Origin: an uncultured Alphaproteobacteria bacterium | Lineage (GTDB): Bacteria > Pseudomonadota > Alphaproteobacteria > RF32 > CAG-239 | DNA: 38,825 nt | Reading direction: 5' to 3' | NCBI GenBank assembly: GCA_944391445.1 | Contig: CALXTL010000017.1 | Coordinates: forward strand, 1-38,825 | Position numbers and translations under genes: made by a program | Shown: piece by piece, positions 32,468 through 38,825 of the stretch | Numbering within the stretch: position 1 is the first letter of the stretch | Layout: every line of letters begins with the position of its first letter | The notes under the pieces: generated by a model | What the model was told of the DNA's origin: nothing | What the model saw: the letters and a program-made list of their open reading frames with translations, nothing else | The model's database searches: none

Positions 32468-35400
32468 CGTTTATTTCCTTCCATTTAGCCGCGGAAATTT
32501 CATAATAAACAGATTGAGCCCGGTCGGCAAAAAGTTGCAGATCATTTCCGGGAGTTGTTTTTATAAAGCGGTAGGCGGCATATATTTTGTCTTTTGCCTG
32601 ATAAAATTCAAGCCAAAATTCATTACCGCCTTCGCTTAGAATGTGCAAAGCGGTCAAATTTTGCGCCGAATCCGGCAAAACAGGCGATGTTGAAATGAAA
32701 GGCGTGTTGAGTAAAAGCCGGACGATGTCTGACAACCAGACGGCGTCGGTTTGGCCGTTGATGCTGACAAAACGGCCGAAATGTAAGTTCCAAAGGTGGC
32801 TGAAACTCCAATTGTGCCAATCTAAATCAAGGTTGATCAGGTCAAGGTCGGAGAGCCAGACTTCGTAATCATCGGGAAATTTGACATATGCACCTCGTGC
32901 ACCCCGGCCGAGGTCGATGTCGTAGTTGCCGATTTCAAGAGCGTATAAACGTTTGTTGCCGGCGGCCAGTTCCAGTTTTGTCTGGTTAGAATCTTCGGAA
33001 GAAAGAGGAGACAGTCCGAAATAACCAAAATTTTCAAGTTTGGCGGTACGCTGTTCCAAAAGGCTGCCGTTCAGCAAGGCGGCCAATAAATGGCTGATGC
33101 GCTGCTGGTTGGCCAAAATATGCGGTTTGCCGCTAATTTCCCAGAGATCGTTTCGGCGTTGCAAAAGCAGGTTTTGTTTTTTGTTTTGCAAAGACAACGT
33201 ATCAATTTTGTTGATTTGTTCGGCAAAATCGGCAAACAGTCTGCGGGTTGTCGGCGGCTGCCAGGTGTTTTGCAAACGCCAGGATGAAGCCAGACCAAAC
33301 AGTAATAAAGCTGCAGCACCTCCGGCAGCCAACAGCAGAGTACGGTCGATTTTGGGCAACTCCGGTTTTCGGCAGAAGCCCCGGCGTAGTCTGGTCAGCA
33401 GCAGAAACAGAACAATCAGCAGCGGTACGGCATAGATGTTGTAAAATTTGATGCGGTCGGCGATTGTCGCAACGTCTTCATTTAAGCCAGTGCGGATGTT
33501 CATCAGATTTTGCCGTTCCTGGTCCAACTGGCGGCGGATTTTGGCAATCAGCGCAAGTTCGTCGACGGAAAAATTTTCCCGGCCTTCAAAACGGCGTTTG
33601 GCGGTGATTTCTTCCAGGCCTTTTTTGGCTTTTTCAATATTGCTGAAAATTTCGACTTCGTTAATTTTGAATTTTTGCAAAGCCTGGCGGCGGATGCTTT
33701 CAACCAAGCGGAAAGGCCTGTCGATAACACTTTTGCCGCGAAGAGAGGTCAGTGTTGTGTCGTTGAGCAGAAAGTCCAGCGCATTGAATACAAAATTGGC
33801 ATTGTCCAGAACCGGAACCGCATAATCGGTGCCAAGAACCGCAGAGTGCCGCATCCAAAAATTATCATACAGCAGATCGCTGTCGCCGACAACAATGACT
33901 TCAAACGGCTTTTCGGGGTTGCGGCTTTTGATGTAGGCGGCAAAGATTTTATATTTGCCGTCGGCTTTGAAATTGCGCAGCATGTAGGACGGGTGAACGT
34001 TTTGATAAACGACATCGGCTGAAAAAAGCTGTGAGTTGCCATCAATGGTTATCAGCGGCAAAATGTCGACAGGAATGTTTTTGCGCGGGATAAAGATTGA
34101 GGCGGAAGTCGTCAGCATCTTTTGCAGCAGACGCGTTGCCGGCAGTTGCGGGTTGAACGAAGGGCGCGGCAGATAAAATTGAATCAGATCCTGTGTAAAT
34201 TCAGGGTTATTCTGATAATCTGCCGATGCATCAATCAGTGTGGAATTTTCAAAGTCAGCTAAAACCGCACGGTCCAGATATTTGATACCCCAAAAAACGG
34301 GTAAAGAGTCAAAATCGGAGGCTTTGAGCAGATCGGTTGCCGGGGAGAAAATACGCAAAGCTTCAGGAGCAATGTCAAAAAAAGCTAAGACTTTACCGCC
34401 ATTGCCGTTGAAATTTTTGATGTTTTCAACGGTTTCGGAGCTGAGTTCCCGCGGGTGCGCTATCAACAGCGCATCTAAGCCGTCCAGATTATTGTTGTTA
34501 TTGTCTATACGACGGATGTTGTAAAATTTTTCAAGCTGGTTGATTATTTCCCACTGCGGGGTGGCAACGTTTTCGATGACCTCTTGGAACATCGGCAGTG
34601 ATGTCAGGATGCCCAGATTTTTTTTCTGGTAGTTTAACAGATAGACGGCTTCAGTCAGATCTTGTTCCAAAAAGTTTTGCCGCTCAAGCGGAAACAGGCG
34701 GATGACCTGCCGCCGGTCAGTTTCATCAATCAGAACTAACCCAAAATATGTGTTTATATTGCTGTCAACCAGCGGAAACGGCTGCAAGCCGGCGGCAATG
34801 GCTTCGTCTTCGGTGCGGCTCAGCGGTTTTGGGTCGAGAATTTGTAAGCGAAGCTTACCTTCAGAAAGACGAGCGTATTGCTCCAGCAGCAGTCTGACCT
34901 TGTCAAAAAGAATCCGTGTTTGCGGGCTGCGTTCGGCGATTATTGCCGAAAAATAGAGCTTAGCGGTGATTCTGCCCGGCAGATTTTGCAAAATATTGCG
35001 CGTGGAAGGCGTAAGCGTGAAAAATTTTTCTTCGGTGAAATCTGCTCGAAAACTGCGCAAATGGGCATTGGCCAGCATATTCAGGCCTGAAAAGCCGAGC
35101 AACAGGCAGATAAACAAAATGACGTAAAAGCCGCTTTGCGTCGATTTGAACCAGGCGGTGGTGCCTGATGTTTTGAAACTGACAATCAGAACCGTCATAA
35201 AATTAAAGAGCAGAATCAGCGAAGCAAAAAAGACAAGATCGCGCAGTTCGAGCAAACCATAGCTGATGTTTGCAAAATGCGTGAGAAAGCTGAATGAGGC
35301 AATGGTGTCAACCGCTGAGGGCGGCAAAAAAGAGCGAAACAGATCCAAAACATATTCCAGCCCGCTCAGGAAAAAGAGCAAATTGGCAAATACAGACAAA

Positions 35401-35894
35401 ACCAACGCAACAACCTGATTTTTGGTTAATGCCGACATTGTCTGAGAAATGGCCAACATTGCGCCGGCCAGGATAAATGAGCCAAAGTAGCCGCAAAAGA
35501 TGACGGCATTGTCGGGGTTGCCGAGGATGTTGACGGTGATCCAAAACGGGAAAGTCAACGCCAGCGCAATGCCGCAGAAAAACCAGGCCGCCAGAAATTT
35601 TCCCCAGACCAGGCTGTTCAGCGAAACCGGCATGGTGATAATTTGCAGCGCGGTTTTGGTGCGGAATTCTTCTGCCCAGAGGCGCATGGCAATGCCCGGT
35701 ACAAACAACAAATAAAGCCAAGGCTGGAAGGAAAACATTGGCAGCAAGCCGGCCTGTCCGATTTCAAAAAAATGTCCGAAATAAATGGCAAAAGAACCGT
35801 TTAATAGCAAAAAGCTGATCAGATAGACATAAGCCAAAGGCGACGCGAAATAGCGATAAAATTCGTTTTTGCTTACAATCCAGAGTTTATTCAT
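32436..35894 (-). CDS. ABC-2 permease / GldG-like / DUF4340-like fusion
   Basis: This 1152-residue protein joins three parts normally seen in two or three genes. Residues 1-245 are an ABC-2 permease of the GldF type with about six helices. A transmembrane helix (about 253-272) leads to a GldG-like extracytoplasmic domain (about 280-820, ABC_transp_aux type, starting FFTLTPSTRNIL). Helices at about 820-835 and 851-868 precede a C-terminal domain resembling DUF4340 (about 870-1152; NDLWEISGKP). The start overlaps the ATPase stop by 1 nt, so the transporter is encoded as ATPase plus fusion. The cargo is unknown. No frameshift or stop was seen. Confidence 0.85.
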   Translation of the reverse strand: MNKLWIVSKNEFYRYFASPLAYVYLISFLLLNGSFAIYFGHFFEIGQAGLLPMFSFQPWLYLLFVPGIAMRLWAEEFRTKTALQIITMPVSLNSLVWGKFLAAWFFCGIALALTFPFWITVNILGNPDNAVIFCGYFGSFILAGAMLAISQTMSALTKNQVVALVLSVFANLLFFLSGLEYVLDLFRSFLPPSAVDTIASFSFLTHFANISYGLLELRDLVFFASLILLFNFMTVLIVSFKTSGTTAWFKSTQSGFYVILFICLLLGFSGLNMLANAHLRSFRADFTEEKFFTLTPSTRNILQNLPGRITAKLYFSAIIAERSPQTRILFDKVRLLLEQYARLSEGKLRLQILDPKPLSRTEDEAIAAGLQPFPLVDSNINTYFGLVLIDETDRRQVIRLFPLERQNFLEQDLTEAVYLLNYQKKNLGILTSLPMFQEVIENVATPQWEIINQLEKFYNIRRIDNNNNNLDGLDALLIAHPRELSSETVENIKNFNGNGGKVLAFFDIAPEALRIFSPATDLLKASDFDSLPVFWGIKYLDRAVLADFENSTLIDASADYQNNPEFTQDLIQFYLPRPSFNPQLPATRLLQKMLTTSASIFIPRKNIPVDILPLITIDGNSQLFSADVVYQNVHPSYMLRNFKADGKYKIFAAYIKSRNPEKPFEVIVVGDSDLLYDNFWMRHSAVLGTDYAVPVLDNANFVFNALDFLLNDTTLTSLRGKSVIDRPFRLVESIRRQALQKFKINEVEIFSNIEKAKKGLEEITAKRRFEGRENFSVDELALIAKIRRQLDQERQNLMNIRTGLNEDVATIADRIKFYNIYAVPLLIVLFLLLTRLRRGFCRKPELPKIDRTLLLAAGGAAALLLFGLASSWRLQNTWQPPTTRRLFADFAEQINKIDTLSLQNKKQNLLLQRRNDLWEISGKPHILANQQRISHLLAALLNGSLLEQRTAKLENFGYFGLSPLSSEDSNQTKLELAAGNKRLYALEIGNYDIDLGRGARGAYVKFPDDYEVWLSDLDLINLDLDWHNWSFSHLWNLHFGRFVSINGQTDAVWLSDIVRLLLNTPFISTSPVLPDSAQNLTALHILSEGGNEFWLEFYQAKDKIYAAYRFIKTTPGNDLQLFADRAQSVYYEISAAKWKEINDVIRRFAPTK

Positions 35895-36607
35895 CAGGGC
35901 TGCCTCGTCAATTTTTGAAATGCATCATGCAAAGTGGCGCAGTTGCTGTTGTTGAGAATGCGGTTCAGCGTACCTTCCGCCCGAATCCGCCCGCGGGCGA
36001 TGATAACAATGCGCGAAGCAATTGTTTCCGCTTCTTCCAACAGGTGGGTTGAAATCAGGATAGTTTTGGCCTTGCCCATGGAGATGATCAATCGGCGAAT
36101 ATGGTCTTTTTGGTTGGGGTCAAGACCGTCGGTGGGTTCATCCAGCAAAAGCAACGGCGGATCAGAAAGCAGGCTTTGAGCAAAACCGACACGGCGCAGA
36201 TAGCCCTTGGAAAGAGTTTCAATTTTGCAATTGTATACTTCGGAGATCTGGGCGGCTTTGACGACGTCGGCAACAGCATCGGCGTTAACCCCGCGTAATT
36301 CGCCCATATAGTGAAGAAAACGCGAGACCGTCATGTCAGGGTACAATGGCGCACCTTCCGGCAAAAAGCCGATGTTTTTCCGTCCGGCCAGAGGGTCATC
36401 GAAAATATTGCATCCCAACACACGAATTTCACCGGAATCAGGCGCCAAATATCCGGCAATCATATTCATCAAAGTTGACTTTCCGGCGCCGTTTGGGCCG
36501 AGCAGGGCAATGATTTCGCCGGGTTTGGCATTCAGACTGAGATTGTCAACCGCGGTTATTGTTCCGAATTTTTTGGTTAGATTGCTGATTTCCAAACTGT
36601 CCGGCAT
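35894..36607 (-). CDS. ABC transporter ATPase (GldA-like)
   Basis: This 237-residue nucleotide-binding domain has Walker A GPNGAGKST (about 36-44), signature LSKGYLRRVGFAQ, Walker B LLLLDEPTDGLD and a switch His (STHLLEE). It powers the fused permease encoded just downstream (1-nt overlap). GGAG lies upstream of the ATG, 3 nt after the rlmB stop. The family name reflects resemblance to GldA-type exporters; gliding is not implied. Confidence 0.92.
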   Translation of the reverse strand: MPDSLEISNLTKKFGTITAVDNLSLNAKPGEIIALLGPNGAGKSTLMNMIAGYLAPDSGEIRVLGCNIFDDPLAGRKNIGFLPEGAPLYPDMTVSRFLHYMGELRGVNADAVADVVKAAQISEVYNCKIETLSKGYLRRVGFAQSLLSDPPLLLLDEPTDGLDPNQKDHIRRLIISMGKAKTILISTHLLEEAETIASRIVIIARGRIRAEGTLNRILNNSNCATLHDAFQKLTRQP

Positions 36608-36610
36608 TTT

Positions 36611-37381
36611 TTAATCTCCGTTTTTGCAGCTGATTTCATATAAAATGATGGCGGCAGCGGTGGAGACATTCAGACTTTCAACTTTATTGCTGATTGGCAG
36701 GCGGACGGTCAGATCGCAGGATTCTTCCACCAGCCGGCGCATGCCTTTGCCCTCGGACCCCATGACAATTGCCGTCTTGCCGCCTTTTTTCAGTTCGGCG
36801 ACGGAAGTTTTGGCGTAGCCGTCCATGCCGATAACCCAAAAGCCGGCTTCTTTGAGGCGGCTGATGGCTCGCGACAGGTTGGTAACGCGCACCAGCGGCA
36901 AATGCTCAATCATGCCGGCAGAGGCTTTGGCCATGGCGCCGGTTTCGAGCGGGGCGTTTTTGTCTTGCATGATCAGGGCCAGAGTATCAAAAGCCACACA
37001 GGAGCGGATGATGGCACCGATATTTTGCGGGTCGGTTACCTGGTCAAGAATCAGGATATGGCTGTTCTTTTTAGTGTCGGCCATGCGGCAGATATCTTCA
37101 ATGTCAGGATTTTCCAGTTCGCGGCAGCAGGCGGCAAAGCCTTGATGTACGGTATCGGGGGAAAGCATTTTATCAATTTCCCGGCGCTCGACGATATTGA
37201 CAATATCCCGATGACGACCGGCTTTGTCGCAGGCAGCAAGCAAGTCACGCGCATTTTCCGGAGTCACCAAAATCCGGCTGATCTGCCGGAAAGGATTGGC
37301 TACGGCGGCCAGCACCGGGTGTCGTCCGTAAAGTATCAGCGTTGTTTTGGACGGACGGTCGGCAGCAGATTTTTTTAACAT
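36611..37381 (-). CDS. rlmB: 23S rRNA (guanosine-2'-O-)-methyltransferase RlmB-like (SpoU)
   Basis: This 256-residue TrmH/SpoU methyltransferase carries a substrate-binding N-domain (about 14-90) and a knotted SPOUT domain. Motif 1 is LDQVTDPQNIGAIIRS, motif 2 IVMGSEGKGMRRLV and motif 3 LPISNKVESLNVSTAAAI. RlmB methylates G2251 in 23S rRNA; other SpoU targets cannot be excluded. AAAGGAT precedes the ATG, with a TATAAT (37410-37415) upstream. The ABC genes follow within 3 nt, so it may lead their operon. Confidence 0.93.
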   Translation of the reverse strand: MLKKSAADRPSKTTLILYGRHPVLAAVANPFRQISRILVTPENARDLLAACDKAGRHRDIVNIVERREIDKMLSPDTVHQGFAACCRELENPDIEDICRMADTKKNSHILILDQVTDPQNIGAIIRSCVAFDTLALIMQDKNAPLETGAMAKASAGMIEHLPLVRVTNLSRAISRLKEAGFWVIGMDGYAKTSVAELKKGGKTAIVMGSEGKGMRRLVEESCDLTVRLPISNKVESLNVSTAAAIILYEISCKNGD

Positions 37382-37390
37382 GCAATATCC

Positions 37391-37415
37391 TTTCGAATTT
37401 TTCGAAAATATTATA
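37391..37415 (-). promoter_or_regulatory. rlmB -10 and small hairpin
   Basis: Minus-strand TATAAT at 37410-37415 lies about 30 bp before the start codon; no clear -35 is seen. TTTCGAA (37391-37397) and TTCGAAA (37401-37407) form a short perfect hairpin just after it. Confidence 0.45.
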
Positions 37416-37443
37416 ATTCAAAAGATTTAAAAAACTACTTATT

Positions 37444-38334
37444 TTATTTGGAAAGGACTTTGCGCAGAATGCCGCCGGCCGTGCTCAACAAGGTTTCTGC
37501 CTGATCGCGGGAGCAGTTTTTTACGGCCATGACACAGGCGGTTTTGACATTGCGGCCGCTTTGCTCAATATAGCTCATGGCTTGCGCATAGGGCAGGCCG
37601 GAAATTTCCGCAACGATGCGGCAACCTCGATCAATCAGCTTTTGGTTGACCATGCGCAGATCAATCATATAATTTTCATAGGTTTTGCCGATGCGAATCA
37701 TGGCACCGGTCGAGAGCATGTTGAGAATCATTTTTTGCGCGGTGCCGGATTTCATCCGCGAGGAGCCGGTTAAGGCTTCTTCTCCGACAACCGGGTTGAT
37801 GAAAATATCGGAAAATTTTTGTAGTTCAGCTTCGGGATTGGAGCTGATGCCGATGGTCTTGCATCCGCGTTTTTGCGCTTCTTCCAGAATCGTCAGAACA
37901 TAGCGCGGGCCGCCGCCGGCAGAAATGCCAACCACAATATCGCAAGGGGTCGGCGCAAAAGTATTTAGATCCTGCAGGCCTAGTTCAGTGCTGTCTTCAG
38001 CATTTTCAACCGAGAATCGGAGCGCTTTGTCTCCGCCGGCAATGAAACCGCAAACCATGCCGTGTTCTACGCCGAAAGTCGGCCAGCATTCGGAAGCGTC
38101 CAGCACGCCGAGCCGTCCGGAAGTGCCTGCGCCAAAGTATGCCAGACGGCCACCGTGAAGAAAGGCCTGCGCAATCAGCTCAACGGCTTTGCCGATTTGC
38201 GGTATTGTCTTTTCTACAGCCAAAGCAACTTTTTTATCTTCGTTGTTAATAGCGCGGACAATGGTTTCGGCGTCCATCAGGTCAATATCGGTTGTATTAG
38301 GGTTGCGTTTTTCGGTAAGAGCCAGTGTCGGCAT
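37444..38334 (-). CDS. murQ: N-acetylmuramic acid 6-phosphate etherase
   Basis: MurQ removes lactate from MurNAc 6-phosphate to give GlcNAc 6-phosphate during peptidoglycan recycling. The 296-residue SIS-fold protein has GAGTSGRLGVLDASECWPTF (68-87), with Glu82 and Glu113 matching the two catalytic Glu of E. coli MurQ, and GEEALTGSSRMKSGTAQK. The start MPTLALTEK at 38334 has AAGGAG 7 nt upstream; the longer frame to 38358 is less likely. No sugar importer (murP) or anmK is adjacent. Confidence 0.96.
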   Translation of the reverse strand: MPTLALTEKRNPNTTDIDLMDAETIVRAINNEDKKVALAVEKTIPQIGKAVELIAQAFLHGGRLAYFGAGTSGRLGVLDASECWPTFGVEHGMVCGFIAGGDKALRFSVENAEDSTELGLQDLNTFAPTPCDIVVGISAGGGPRYVLTILEEAQKRGCKTIGISSNPEAELQKFSDIFINPVVGEEALTGSSRMKSGTAQKMILNMLSTGAMIRIGKTYENYMIDLRMVNQKLIDRGCRIVAEISGLPYAQAMSYIEQSGRNVKTACVMAVKNCSRDQAETLLSTAGGILRKVLSK

Positions 38335-38408
38335 TTTTTGCTCCTTGGGGCTAAACATCTTATGCGCAAATAATAATGTGATTTAATTAAGAATTGTTAA
38401 AAAATATG

Positions 38409-38437
38409 TTGACAAAGCGGGCAAAATGCTATTATTT
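38409..38437 (+). promoter_or_regulatory. Promoter of the tRNA-Tyr/tRNA-Gly/tuf unit
   Basis: Consensus TTGACA (38409-38414) with TTATTT 17 bp on (38432-38437); TATTAT at 38430-38435 with 15-bp spacing is an alternative. The tRNA begins 55 bp downstream. Confidence 0.5.
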
Positions 38438-38491
38438 GCAGAGTAGCGTTATGCTAGAAGAGAAATCCTCGAAACCTTATCGGAAGATAAC

Positions 38492-38577
38492 GGAGGGGTG
38501 GCAGAGCGGTCAAATGCAACGGACTGTAAATCCGTCGACTTTCGTCTACGATGGTTCGAATCCATCCCCCTCCACCA
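38492..38577 (+). tRNA. trnY: tRNA-Tyr (GTA)
   Basis: Acceptor GGAGGGG (38492-38498) pairs with CCCCTCC; discriminator A and CCA are encoded (38575-38577). The anticodon loop CTGTAAA gives GTA at 38526-38528, and a long variable arm marks a class II tRNA, as expected for bacterial tRNA-Tyr. Confidence 0.96.
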
Positions 38578-38619
38578 TTATTGTATAAGGTTTAACTCTT
38601 GGAATAAGAGGTTGATTAA

Positions 38620-38693
38620 GCGGGTGTAGCTCAATGGTAGAGCAGAAGCCTTCCAAGCTTATTACGGGGGTTCGATTCCCCTCACCCGCTCCA
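38620..38693 (+). tRNA. trnG: tRNA-Gly (TCC)
   Basis: Acceptor GCGGGTG pairs with CACCCGC, with discriminator T and encoded CCA (38691-38693). The anticodon loop CTTCCAA gives TCC at 38652-38654. The outermost pair of the anticodon stem is a G-A mismatch. It lies between tRNA-Tyr and tuf, the same order as in the E. coli tufB operon. Confidence 0.95.
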
Positions 38694-38750
38694 TATTTTC
38701 CCCTTAATTTCAAGAACAGTCTTAACTCTAAAACATTAGGATATTTTGAC

Positions 38751-38825
38751 ATGGCAAAAGAGAAGTTTGAGCGGACGAAGCCGCACTGCAATATCGGAAC
38801 GATCGGGCACGTAGACCACGGCAAG
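38751..38825 (+). CDS. tuf: Elongation factor Tu, start only
   Basis: The first 25 codons read [20 protein letters not shown], then VDHGK, the EF-Tu N-terminus up to the G1 loop. The window edge cuts the gene. AGGA lies about 10 nt upstream. Probably co-transcribed with the two tRNAs. Confidence 0.97.

Noticed and set aside
1..38825. Window as a small circular replicon, because it begins near tRNA-Trp/secE and ends in tuf
   Set aside because: tuf-trnW-secE-nusG is a common chromosomal order, but tuf is cut at the right edge and the two ends share no overlap; the gene content is chromosomal.
1..38825. CRISPR array, rRNA operon, prophage or insertion sequence with transposase
   Set aside because: No regularly spaced repeats, rRNA-like sequence, phage structural genes, integrase or transposase were found.

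Overview
The window is a chromosomal segment of an alphaproteobacterium. This rests on gene content: a zinc-ligand-free 41-residue ribosomal protein L36, a tRNA-Trp/secE/nusG cluster, a proton-pumping pyrophosphatase with an export signal, PgeF, a DjlA-type J protein, a large AsmA protein and a GldA/GldFG-type exporter. GC content looks moderate (about 45-48% by eye) and drops clearly in the first 1.7 kb. Placement within uncultured host-associated Alphaproteobacteria is a guess from overall gene style and was not tested.

Region by region. (1) 1-1760: a tRNA-Trp gene followed by an AT-rich accessory stretch. The last 9 nt of the tRNA plus its terminator are repeated 669 bp downstream. Each copy is followed by a different small membrane protein, and the second copy is split by a 125-bp palindrome and a pair of hairpins. 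(2) 1761-4260: two unknown genes on the minus strand, then secE-nusG on the plus strand, ended by a strong terminator instead of running into ribosomal protein genes. (3) 4272-8961: a small acidic protein, two M50-like membrane metalloproteases, a MurC/Mpl-like ligase with a secreted partner, and a TetR regulator next to a perfect 15-bp palindrome. (4) 9119-17042: hppA, cspA, ettA, a secreted unknown protein, rpmJ, a GNAT acetyltransferase and lepA. (5) 17177-21060: a tightly coupled deoB-pgeF-djlA-amidase operon, with ruvX converging on its end, then tolB. (6) 23021-26268: a compact nucleoside salvage operon, cdd-punA-deoC-deoA, on the minus strand. (7) 26386-31484: a 1378-residue AsmA-like protein and a divergent GalU-like nucleotidyltransferase. 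(8) 31538-38334, minus strand: CDF metal exporter, a three-part Gld fusion, its ATPase, rlmB and murQ. (9) The end: tRNA-Tyr, tRNA-Gly and the start of tuf.

Two pathways recur. Nucleoside catabolism: Cdd, PunA and DeoA release (deoxy)ribose 1-phosphate, DeoB isomerises it and DeoC splits deoxyribose 5-phosphate. Peptidoglycan recycling and quality control: a MurC/Mpl-like ligase, PgeF, an AmpD-type amidase and MurQ. The least ordinary parts are the tRNA-Trp cassette region with its palindromic insertions, the permease-GldG-DUF4340 fusion, a DjlA with three copies of its membrane module, and the palindrome-controlled TetR/Mur-ligase divergon.
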